A stretch of DNA of 37,423 nt from CAZEGV01 sp964511645 (GTDB taxonomy: Bacteria > Bacteroidota > Bacteroidia > Cytophagales > JAAEPT01). Under the pieces are notes generated by a model that saw only the letters and a program-made list of their open reading frames with translations, had not been told where the DNA came from and did not search any database. This document shows positions 18,101 through 26,900 of this stretch, in pieces. The stretch spans positions 1-37,423 of the forward strand of contig CAZEGV010000028.1 in the NCBI GenBank assembly GCA_964511645.1. Direction: 5' to 3'. The position numbers and the translations under genes are program-made. Positions within the stretch are counted from its first letter, which is position 1. Each line of letters starts with the position of its first letter.

Positions 18101-20268
18101 TTCCAGATCATAGATTCGTCCTTTTTCAACTAGACCCTTGCGACCCAGCAAGTGTAGGTATGGATTTCAGTTTTGGTCAAACGGCTGATGATGAATGGAT
18201 TAAATGGCATGAAGAGGGGTTAATAAATTTAAGCATAACATGGACATTTACTGATGTGATTTCAGGGTCTATCATTACCTCTAATGAATTTGAACCCATT
18301 TGGCCATTTACTACTGGTGGTACTTATAAGATTAAGTGCGAGGTGTCGGAGTCCATCTATGGAGGTGAGACATATAGTGAAACGAGAGAATTTACAGTTA
18401 CGGATTGTTTTCCGTGTAGTAAGCTAATTTCTGCATCAAACCTATTTCCTTGTTGGGAGGGGAGTCCAGTCCCGGTAAGTTTTACTGCGGTAGATGCAAT
18501 TGGAAACAATGACTGTGGGAATGGTCAAACATCTTATGATTGGGCTGTTTGGCTACCAAATGGTGGTAGAACTGCAATATCTCATAGGTCATCGTTAGAT
18601 TATTCTTTTGATTCTCCTGGAGATTATACGGTAGTGCTAGAAACACGAAAAGAATTAGGGTCAGGTGGGTTTTATGAAAAGCGTGAGCTAATTGTGAAAG
18701 TATTAGACTGCCGTCCAGCTACAGCATCTATCGAAATCACAAACCCTACACAATGCCCGAGTAAGGAAGTGACTTTTACGGCAGTCCCCCCTATTCCTCC
18801 TGCGGGTAGAGAAGTGATAGCGATTACAAAATACCGTTGGGATTTTGGTGATGGTACGGTTATAGAAAATGGCAGTCCGATAGAAAAGCATGTTTACCAA
18901 GACTGTGGTAGCCATGAAGTAAGTGTACAAGTCTCCAATTCCTTTAATGAGGACAATCCTCACGAGGCTACTGCTAGCTATACTGGTAATGCACAGTTAG
19001 AGTGCCATGGTATTTGTGATTGTATGGGTGAGTTCCCCCTTGTAGACGCAAGCGGTACGGAAACTAAGCCTTTTACAGAGGCGGTAGGGAAATTCCTGTA
19101 TAACACGAATTCAGGTACTATTGTATTTAAGCAAACCACTTGTCCTACAGTTTATCCATTTACATGTTTCAGTATCTGTGGTGATATAGAGCAAATAGTA
19201 GCAAAGAAAAGGCTAGATAGAGTTATAGCAGCTTCAGCGAGCACCTTCTCACAAGATTGGGATTATTCAGATGATTTCTATCCTACAATTACTATCGCCA
19301 ATACTTTCCTAAATGACTATGAAACAGGTCGAAAAGGAAATTGGCGTCCAGACGCACAATATGTGTTTAGAAAATCTATTGATCACGCTACAAAAAATTA
19401 TGCCGCTGGCACATTTACATTGACGATGTTTGATTGGGACAATATTGATAACAATAATGAAACACAGTGGGTAAATACATCTAACACCTTACTTTATACG
19501 CCTAATGGTGAGCCAACGGAAGATGTTAATATTCTTGGAGTATTTAGTACTTCCAAATATGGTTATAATGGTACTTTACCAGTACTTGTCGCTCAAAATG
19601 CAGAAGACCATACTGTTGCTTATACATCCTTTGAACGTACATATAAAGCTAGTGGAAAAACGTATTTTGAAGATGGATTAGCTTATAAGTCAGGGCTTGG
19701 GACTTTGATAAGTAGTGATGCTCATACTGGTAAATATGCTATTTTGGCAAAAAATGGTAGTCAGTTTCCTGTTGCTCAACTTGTCATAAGTGAACAAATG
19801 TCTTCAGAAGGTGTTATGGCAAGAATTTGGGTCAAAAACACAGGAAACCCAGATGCCCTTAAAGAGTTTTTAACCACTCATATAGGTGATGTTTCGGTAG
19901 TGATGCAGCGTGTTTCATCTGGTGGGGAATGGCAACTTTATGAAGCTTTATTTAGTCCTTCAATGATAGCTGGACTAGAAGGTGTACAAGAAGTGTCACT
20001 ATTGGTGTCGCCTGAGTATAATGAAAAAGTTGTTTTTGATGATTTCCGTATTCAACCGATGGAATCTGAGATGGTTTGTTATGTTTATGATAAGGCTCAG
20101 CGACTCATTGCAGTATTAGATGACCAACATTATGCCATGATTTATCAATACAATTCAGAAGGTTTATTGGTTCGTAAACTTAAAGAAACTGTAAATGGTG
20201 TAAAAACTATTTCAGAAACACAGTATAATACTCAAGGTGTACAACGTGTAGATTTACAACTAAAATAG
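12127..20268 (+). CDS. giant exported Rhs-shell protein with PKD-like domains (2713 residues)
   Basis: A signal peptide (about 1-32) leads to the opening typical of Bacteroidota Rhs-type exported proteins: 'NMVNLMDGSFSYNIPLLDVP' near 50, then 'ASWVGLGWTLNPGSINRLKR' near 89. A beta-strand-rich region follows (about 120-440, many short Gly-rich amphipathic strands). Another family hallmark is 'LKQIKLPSGGELHVQYEEND' near 950. Three PKD/Ig-like domains lie at about 1995-2095, 2097-2190 and 2195-2295; the last has 'YRWDFGDGT'. The C-terminus holds only two YD-like repeats ('YVYDKAQRLIAVLDD', 'YQYNSEGLLVRKL') and stops without Rhs core or toxin tip. It therefore looks like the first half of a split Rhs cocoon, completed by the 5279-residue protein downstream. 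Sequence shows the halves; their assembly is inference, by analogy with TcB/TcC. Confidence 0.85.
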   Translation: MKKIRKYQRLISVLFIFVFANTMLSSLSLAITGHSSMPEYRTFEPVSSANMVNLMDGSFSYNIPLLDVPNGYPINISYNTNNVNNESQASWVGLGWTLNPGSINRLKRGVPDEFDGQTVTYHNRMEKNWTLGVSPTTGLELFSQNLGLSLGSTLRYNNFKGTSRSVNLGFNFIEGLVSLNLSYSGRRFGFSPEINPGALFTRAQRKKVKTTVKEDKPVKLSEEEAANTHYCSKTNRTYTTGSYKGATAGYSPVQQLGLSLPSMALKGGGFTFEFTLGWDIIPANFDFEVGMAGTYSHQKPKNPVLSLPAYGYFNSEKAYRVAESMMDYHTERENVFEKRDKILGYPIATSDLFSVSGEGVGGSFRGFRSEFGYYKKNQIKSNIDTYNAGVDINPPPAVWVLGANVVGSVGGSASGGNQKTTIGNWNKNLRSDYDSKHQFTNRNGDKGRNEKIIFRYSNDLVGSIDNTKDESPIIAGGDAGGLTGINVKLTINEDGFASGGDLTGRIERSSYIQLSPNRDFSKKSKVSGQDDYDMQYLVHTQDLHIINEEGIIEAYDNQGLNRKNRYGESGIGEVVTYNNDGVKYVYGLPLHTRKEKQLSYSTILKGGELVSGLEIESSNNLLARINRGNANDLDSKALRKRGYEQDAAYATQHLLTEIVSPDYIDRTMNGPSPDDFGSYTKFNYKRIAGGDDNWYPYRSPYEGLTYDYGSLSEKKDNTLSVSWGEKEIYFVHSITSKTHVAIFTLADRNDGVSGMMSNDIADIISPNYTINNNRKQLQKLKRVDLYSIKECNHQGGGIYEPKKGATPIKTVHFDYDYSLCKRLPNNINTSSLAENDYASDAYKQSGKLTLKKIWFEYGGKLTSKVSPYEFKYNYPSSNIYDESKYQNLANNYDLSLSAQNPDYKALNTDRWGEYRNFEKLKEKIGDLSTFFPYNYQGDLSGEHDPAAYKLKQIKLPSGGELHVQYEENDYQYVQDKRAMVMVPLSSDTGTDETDKDGKKYYLDLEKIGIKSEDITQELVEDLFEPMREKENPMFFSFLYRLVRGGKPDFQTINSEFIEGYVKIKGYGIENGKAYFYFDNYDGTPAGGTNINYPSKKDLNQQPNKFNIPRRVCQDFYLHNRSGRINNGGNGVVLPEEDASSKIALLNQVKGAAQQLIKNASPTKMIRHSRQCMDMDPEMSIVRLQLPVYAKPNHNYLNAPFSYGKKGSGVRVRHLVMYDKAAALAKSSNSLEPFIYGNEYNYKTTLNNESGVISSGVATSEPVQGRRESPLVLPLNKDKQTKASKLLYGRDMYDMEEPLGESLYPSPMVGYSKITINSIHSGKTNTGYEEHEFYTCKDQPFRAKRSHVRIKREFPIKVGTAFTTKGTKTTETVGEGEGADDGVNEETTSKSGKKSFGFSYERKAPYLFQGYTFIMNDYHGKIKSIRKYSGAKAGEKPAVISEQKYIYSLPGEAVAVMDENQKITTSELGKEGEVYAELNQVTDFGIHGSVSGEFSAGVWTAGAFPGVTALPTLKKLSMRITDYAVRTHVTTKIIRYATVLKEVHSKVDGVKNITYNDVFDQNTGTPIVTRTIDDFDNMYQNLGIKAAWKYPNMRSTYLNTNVTVEGATVEEQNNVTYLAFGTDNCGALDNFAKGDLLELKTASATNEIYLYHTDNPDFDNNRIEILRSGYSKSQLVSGQEVVAKVIRSGYTNELNATVGSVTRHLLDYEDPSASYSKMQTDLYGSDLAFVEDLNTALDQAISNYDGSGNEIILTLTDTYDHLSVEVDNCSLSDICTSGNKVGNIKLAYMPQGNSFTLKVKSLNIYNSSGTFIKAINCEEDTDLPRPEPPVLARGEEKRGFDIRYDSESLIDFVNSKDYDRSILSYTAGSCSLVAGYNSWRGGKAHTGASTDYALEIQISPGNYTSWDREYQSRERAYRYRNVRIHGGKKVCKNYGSVKHSDGTSSPFSIQNFDGWGKPGYHQIDYSVKVGNGKRCQRRTNNGKTSARYCVPFFPDHRFVLFQLDPCDPASVGMDFSFGQTADDEWIKWHEEGLINLSITWTFTDVISGSIITSNEFEPIWPFTTGGTYKIKCEVSESIYGGETYSETREFTVTDCFPCSKLISASNLFPCWEGSPVPVSFTAVDAIGNNDCGNGQTSYDWAVWLPNGGRTAISHRSSLDYSFDSPGDYTVVLETRKELGSGGFYEKRELIVKVLDCRPATASIEITNPTQCPSKEVTFTAVPPIPPAGREVIAITKYRWDFGDGTVIENGSPIEKHVYQDCGSHEVSVQVSNSFNEDNPHEATASYTGNAQLECHGICDCMGEFPLVDASGTETKPFTEAVGKFLYNTNSGTIVFKQTTCPTVYPFTCFSICGDIEQIVAKKRLDRVIAASASTFSQDWDYSDDFYPTITIANTFLNDYETGRKGNWRPDAQYVFRKSIDHATKNYAAGTFTLTMFDWDNIDNNNETQWVNTSNTLLYTPNGEPTEDVNILGVFSTSKYGYNGTLPVLVAQNAEDHTVAYTSFERTYKASGKTYFEDGLAYKSGLGTLISSDAHTGKYAILAKNGSQFPVAQLVISEQMSSEGVMARIWVKNTGNPDALKEFLTTHIGDVSVVMQRVSSGGEWQLYEALFSPSMIAGLEGVQEVSLLVSPEYNEKVVFDDFRIQPMESEMVCYVYDKAQRLIAVLDDQHYAMIYQYNSEGLLVRKLKETVNGVKTISETQYNTQGVQRVDLQLK

Positions 20269-20288
20269 CATTGAGTAAATAAAGAATA

Positions 20289-20981
20289 ATGAAAGCATCA
20301 ATTTATATATTATTTATTTTGGGTCTAAAAACAACACTGTTTGCTCAAAATTGTGAGAAATCATATGAGCAATTGGTAAGCACAATGAAGGCTTATGACA
20401 AAGAAGTATTGTATCAATCTTTTACTATTCAGACAATAGATCAGGACGGTACGACTGAACCCATATTTAATGAAGTTTGGGATAGTCCTACTATCACACA
20501 ATATAAAAATCCATATATAACAATATGTCAAGATTTAAAGGTTCAGATTGTAATTTCTGAATCTAATCGACAAATTTTAATCCGAGATAATCCAAAAACA
20601 AAAACCAATTATGGTTTAAGCACTCAATCGTATTTAATTCCTTATGATAGTATTGTAGGGTTAGGCTATCAATTTGAATGTGAAAAACTTAATAATGGAA
20701 GGCTTAGTCTCTCTATGGTTTTATTTATTGATGGACAGAGTAAAGAGAAAGTAAAAATAATTTTTAATCCTGAAAAGAAACGCCTCATTTCAGGAGAAAT
20801 TATTGCGTATAGAAACGGGAAGGATGCGACTAAAACATTATATATTTATAAGGCTTATTCCACTACTAATAAGATACCTTTTTCTAAAGCATTAGACCTT
20901 ATTTACACTAAAGGGGTATTATACCCCAAATATAAAAGTTTTGAAGTTTCAGATTTAAGAGGTATTAATTCTGATAAATAG
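20289..20981 (+). CDS. small exported protein between the two giant Rhs genes
   Basis: A Sec signal peptide ends 'TTLFAQ' (cleavage after about residue 19). The mature part (about 210 residues) alternates beta strands such as 'ITICQDLKVQIVISESNRQI', 'YQFECEKLNNGRLSLSMVLF' and 'VKIIFNPEKKRLISGEIIAY'. The order, a modified-substrate strand, a 'Y.F.C' strand and a 'FNPEKKRLISGE' strand, faintly resembles the LolA/LolB carrier fold, but I would not name it on that basis. Gaps of 20 bases upstream and 14 bases downstream place it in one operon with both giants. A role in chaperoning or pairing them is possible. A small GGGGTAT/ATACCCC dyad lies near its 3' end. Confidence 0.7.
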   Translation: MKASIYILFILGLKTTLFAQNCEKSYEQLVSTMKAYDKEVLYQSFTIQTIDQDGTTEPIFNEVWDSPTITQYKNPYITICQDLKVQIVISESNRQILIRDNPKTKTNYGLSTQSYLIPYDSIVGLGYQFECEKLNNGRLSLSMVLFIDGQSKEKVKIIFNPEKKRLISGEIIAYRNGKDATKTLYIYKAYSTTNKIPFSKALDLIYTKGVLYPKYKSFEVSDLRGINSDK

Positions 20982-20995
20982 TAAATATATATAAC

Positions 20996-23900
20996 ATGAA
21001 GCATTTCATTTTCTTTTTTACGCTGTTATTTTCAGTACATCAGTTAAGTGCTCAACTTGGCATTGATGGGGTATCATTATCCAATCTTGATGCCCAAACG
21101 AACCCTGTAGTTGGAACTTTTGTTGTGACCAAGCCTCAGGTGTTGAGTCAAAACGCTTCGTTAAACAAGGCAGAGTTAAAGTTTGATATCAATACAGGTT
21201 CGATTCACAATTTGTATAGCAAGAGTTTGGGTGGAGGGGATAATAATTGGTCTTATGGCATCCACTTAAAAGTAGAGTTAATAGACACAGAGGATGGGGT
21301 TTCTACGGTATTGCATACAGGAACAGTTGCTTTAAGTTTGGGGACTAATCAGGCAATTCAGACCGCATTGATAGATATTGATCAGTATTATGAAGCGGTA
21401 GATGAGGTAAGGATAAGTTTAAATAATCCAATTAATTTTGCTCAATCAGGGATTTTTAATGCAGATCCAACGGCTATTTTATCTCAAATTCATTTATCAG
21501 CAGAGCTGTTGTTAGACCATCGTTATGATGTAAAATTAGGTAATACACCTATAAAAATCAGTACAAGTACGTTTGTAGTGAAGCCATGTGAAGCTTGTGT
21601 AAGTAGTAATGAGGTGAGTAAGGTTCGTTTTGAGTGGGCAAAACCATTGAATACACATTTCACTCATTATGATGTGCAGGTGTATAAGTTAGAAGCTGGG
21701 TTGATGTCCAACGGAAGTGATGGTTTTGATTTTAATGATCAGATAGAGTGGTTCAGAGCCCCTATTTTGGAAGTAGAGGTATCGAATACTGAGGACCCTT
21801 TTTATGAAATGACCTTAGCAGAGGGTACTGGATATTATGTTTGGCGTGTGCGATTGATTGGGGATTATTACCCTGGTGGTCGTTCAGATTTCAGGAATTA
21901 CGGTATTTGGAACGAAGTAGACATTAATGCCAGTAGTTTATATACTGATGGACTCAGTATCTTTGACAGAAGGGCTGACCCAGCGGGTAATTTAGTGTTA
22001 AACCCATTATCTACCGATGCTAAACCTATAGACGGTGGTTTGTTTTATTATTATCAATTTAATGAAGCAATCAACTGGATTTATGGCAAAGTGTTAACAG
22101 AAGGTAGCCGACAATCCGAAACGATGACTTATGCCAATGGGCTAAACCAAGTACAACAAAGCCAAACTAAGTTGTTTTCAAAAGAACAAGTAATAGCTGG
22201 GCAAACTGTTTATGACTATAGTGCCCGTCCCTCATTTACTACTTTACCCTCACCTATTAATGATAATAAGTTGGGTTATAAACCTGATTTATTACTGAAT
22301 CAAACTGGAGATAATTTTTCAGCCAAGGATTTTGATGCTGACCCTACAATTTACCCTAATGGTTCACCCTTAGGCACAAGTGACCAAGGAACACCTAATT
22401 CATATTATTCAGACCAAAATCAATTGGGCTTAATGGGAGACTATGTACCTGATGCCAAAGGGTTTCCCTATACAAGAATGTTGTATTATAATGATGCTAC
22501 AGGTAGGGTCAAACAGCAATCAGGACCAGGAGAGGTAATGAGTTTAAAGGACCCGACTCAAGATGCTGAAAGTAAAAATGTATTGGTTTATTATGCAGAT
22601 GTGTCAGCAGATGAATTAGATAGAGTTTTTGGTAGTGAAAACCCAGTAGCAGATTCAGGCTCTGTGTATAAAACGATTAATGTAGACCCTAATAATGTTG
22701 TTTCTATTAGTTATATTAATAAGTCTGGGCAGGTAATTGCAACGTGTTTGGACGGAAGTGATTTAGACAATCTTGATAATATAGGGAATGAAGAAGTTTT
22801 TACTGTTAGTGATAAGGTGCTTGCGGGAACGTTTTTGCAGGGGAGTAATGTCTCGGTAGAAGATGGGACTATAGTTAACCCTGCCCCTACTCCACTTGTT
22901 GTTTTGTTCAACTATAATATTCGTCCCTCTACTTTTAAGCGTAACTTAGGCTTGGATGCTAATCATGAAAAAATAAGCTTTTGCGAGACTTGTGACTATA
23001 CTATTGAAGTAAAAATCACGAATACTGAAAAACCTGAAATCAGTTATAAAATGACTGGAACTTTGTTACATGACTTAGCTACTACTAATGAACAAATCCC
23101 AAACATATCGGGAGTTCCTGATGTTGGGTATACCTGTAATGAAGAATTAGTTTATACCCTTAATAGCCCAGAGTTAAACTGGAAAAGGGATCAAATTTTC
23201 GTATTAAATAATGATGGGGTAAGTATTAGTTTACCTACTGGTACTTATAAAATTGTCAAAACAATTCGTGTTAATAATAATGTGCTAACCAATAACGGTG
23301 AAGGTAAACAAAGCTATTTAGAAGCCTATACTAAACACTTGTCCCAAAATGCTGAACAATGGACAGCAGAGCATAACTATTGTGGGCCGTTTCTACTAGA
23401 TGTAGAAAATGAGTTCCCTTGTGGTGAGGTTCCTGACTATTGTAATGAGCAGAGCCCCTCAGAGTTTAAGCAAGGTACAGGTTTTCAAACATTTACAGAC
23501 TTAGTTTATGAGTTGGTAGAGTTGGAGCAGAGCCAAACAATTGGGTCTGGCACTAACTTGTATAAAGACAAGATGCGTAACCAAGGAGTTGGCTTGTTAT
23601 CTAATGCTTACTACGGTAATCAAAGCAGTTTAGCTACTTATTTATCCTCTTTAGAGTCCTCTGTGGGTTGTTTGAGTTTATCTCAATGTTATACGGATGC
23701 CAAGTCAGCTTTAGAAGTTAACATCTTACTTTCCGAAAAAGGAAAAGAGACAAGCGATGAGCTAGAGGTTAATAGTGATTTAATAACAGAAAATGAGGTT
23801 TTTTATAACTACAGCCAAGACTTTGATGTTTTGATAGAGGTGTTACAATGTGTAGCACCAGCCAGTGGGTTTTCGGCATCTTTTTTTGCAGGTACAGACC

Positions 23901-26900
23901 CGACTAACCGCAGTCAGAAAAAAGCATCAGCTATAGTAGGAGTTAGTAATTTGAGTTACGGTTCGGGTAGCCCCTCTAATTCATTAGGAAATAATAACTT
24001 CTCGGCTAGTTATAGAGGACGGTTGTCTATCACAGAAGCGGGGAATTATACTTTTAAGTTCACGGTGGACGATGGTGTGAGGTTATATATAGATGGCCAA
24101 CAACAATTGATGAGCAATGGGATTAGAGATTCATGGACTAACAATAGTGACGTTACCTTTTCATCTTCTCAAATTCATTTAACGGAAGGTATACACGGTA
24201 TAGAAGTCCATTATTACGAAGGAGGAGGGGCTGCAAATTTATCTCTTAGCTGGGTTCATCCCACAAGAGGATTAGAATTAATTCCTCAAACAAGTGTTTT
24301 TCAGGAATGTCAAGGATATGACGCACTAAAAATTTGGCATACTAATGAACCTACAAACCAAGATTTTTCAACACTTTATTTGGAATTACCTACAAGTGCT
24401 GAAGAAGATTTAAGCAATGACAATCAAGCAGCTGTTAAGTTGGGTAACTTAACAGCTGTGATGATTCATTTTACAGATAATTTTATTAACCCTGCCAATG
24501 GGGAGTTTGTAAACGGTGGACTTCAAGACTTTGATAAAAAAGTTGCATCCTCTTTAAGTGATGCGATAACAAAGACTTGTAAAACTGCACAGCTATTCAA
24601 TTTTAATACAGGTACAAGTACAGGTACTGACCCAATAATCGGGCAAATCATTACTGCCTGTGAAGAAGGCTGCAATAGTGCTACACATTTTGATGCCGCC
24701 ATTGATGACTTTGTAACAGCTGCTAATCAGCATATCAATGCTCAAGGTCAGTACGACCTTTATTTAGATGAAAGTTTACAAAGAGACATTACTGATTTGG
24801 ACCCAGGTTGGTTAAGTTTTAGTGACTTATTTACTGATGGAAATCTTAGTCAAGGACTTAGTAAAAGAGCCTGTTATGTAATGGAAATGAAGGGTCAGTG
24901 TAAGGACCAATGTCAGATGGACTATTTGGAAAATACCGAAACATTTTCTGAGGACTTAACAGCGGCAGAAAAAGAAATTCTAATCAGTCAAATGATTAAT
25001 AATCAAAAAGCATTTGAGCAAGCATTTTTGCATGGAGTTGAGTTTAAACCTGTTTTAACTGACTTGACAATACCAGTAACAAGTACACTGTATCAACATG
25101 CAGGAAGCGAAGAGGAAGTGTCTACTGACATCATTGCTTTTGTAGAAGAGAGTTGGAAAAAAGCCTTTCAGCACCGTGTATACACCAATAGCTTAGCAGA
25201 CAACGGTTTTACTCAGTGGGAGGTGATGCAGCATTACCCAGGGTCACTTAATCCAACTACCACCAAAGTAACCCAGTACAGCAAAACCTTTGGCATACTT
25301 ATAAATGGTGAAGCCAAAAGCATTGTAGTTGTTGCCAATGTAGTATGGGACCCAGGTGTGAGTAAGTTGAATTTAGATGATGAGTTTTATGAAATTAATT
25401 TTGCCATTTATGATGCCAGTATTTCAAACAGAACATTTGGGAATGCAAAACTGCGTTATAGCTTAGCACTTTTTAATACTCTGTCGAGTACAAATGCGAG
25501 TATAGCCCATTGTGACTTCCCTAATTTTAATGCTTTATCGTTTAATGTAGAGCAGGATTTAGTAAAACTAGCTTATGCAGAAGGTGGGTATATTACTGCC
25601 ACCACCAACCCTAATATATTGTGTACAGATGCTTACCGCACCGAAATTGATTTAGCTCATTTACAGCAAGTACCTACTGAAGCTTTGAATGTCTCTCGTT
25701 CTCAATTTTCAGAAGTATTGACAGGCTCTTTGACCGCCAACACAGCTGATGAAAAAGCAGATTACCTCAAGTTGTTTTTAGTGAAAAACATAGGTGCCGA
25801 TGATGAGTTGGCAGTGGCTACCGCTTATGTTAGCACAGGTTATCGCAATGAGAAACAAGCGTTAAAGGTTTTAGCAGCATCGATTAATGCCAAGGGCTTG
25901 CTTTATGCTCAAGCAGATATTACATCCGTTAATCCAGTTTTGCATTTGTGGAGGTCAGACTTAGCACATATTAGTTATAAAAATAGAGACAATACTTATA
26001 CTGTAGCAGCAGAGGGAACTGTTGATTTTTTGACAGCAACTAATGCTACGGTAAATACCCTTAACCCTGTAGCTATAAATCCTTTAAGCATTTCTTTGGC
26101 TACAATAACTACTAATAATGCTGAGGTCGTTTGTCCTTATGGGTATATCCCGTTGGGGGGAGCAAACCCGACTTCAAGTAAATATCACCCAAGCAAGTTT
26201 GAAGCTGCATTAGAAAAGCATATAGAAGAGGTGTATTTCCCATTTGTATATGCTGAGGTGAAAAATGCATTTATAGCAGAACAGACAGTAGATAAGACGT
26301 ATACTGAAAATATTGAAGGCCTTGATGTTAAATTTAATGTGCTTGTTACTTACGATGCAGCCACTGATGGTATTAAAAGAGTAGGTCTATTGACTCCTGA
26401 AATTCTTGATTGTGTAACAGGACAGGTATCCGTAGGTTTTGGACCTCAATTTGCTTATTCTTTAGAAAACTTGCCTGGATCAAGTGATAAGAATGATTTA
26501 GATGTCAAGAAACATTGGTTTGAGCTACGGTTAGGTGGTGGTGCTCATTTTATTTTTCGGGAACAAGCTAGTATCGGTGATTTACTTGCTCAAGGAGAAT
26601 CTAAATTGTTGACTACATTTTCCCCATCTACTGCTTTTAAGTATATACGTCCTATTGTATCTACTGATCGAAGTGCATTTATAGAAATGCCAATAACTTT
26701 AGTGCTAAATGATGGTGTTGGGTTTGATATTCACCCTTATCATAGAACGGCGGTGTTTACAATGGATATTTACCAAGAAACTACTGGTGCTGTAGAGTTA
26801 GAATTATACGCTCAAAAAAATGACCACAGTACGACTGATTATAACGATAATATAAATAAGTATGCCAGATATGTTGCAGTAACAGATGGTAGTCAAGGCT

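Noticed and set aside
20913..20927. GGGGTAT-T-ATACCCC hairpin near the end of the small exported gene as a terminator
   Set aside because: Short stem, no following U-tract, and it lies within coding sequence about 55 bases before the stop.
24617..24633. Short direct repeat ACAGGTAC/ACAGGTAC in the Rhs gene
   Set aside because: Only a few bases long and within Thr/Gly-rich coding sequence; not a mobile-element footprint.
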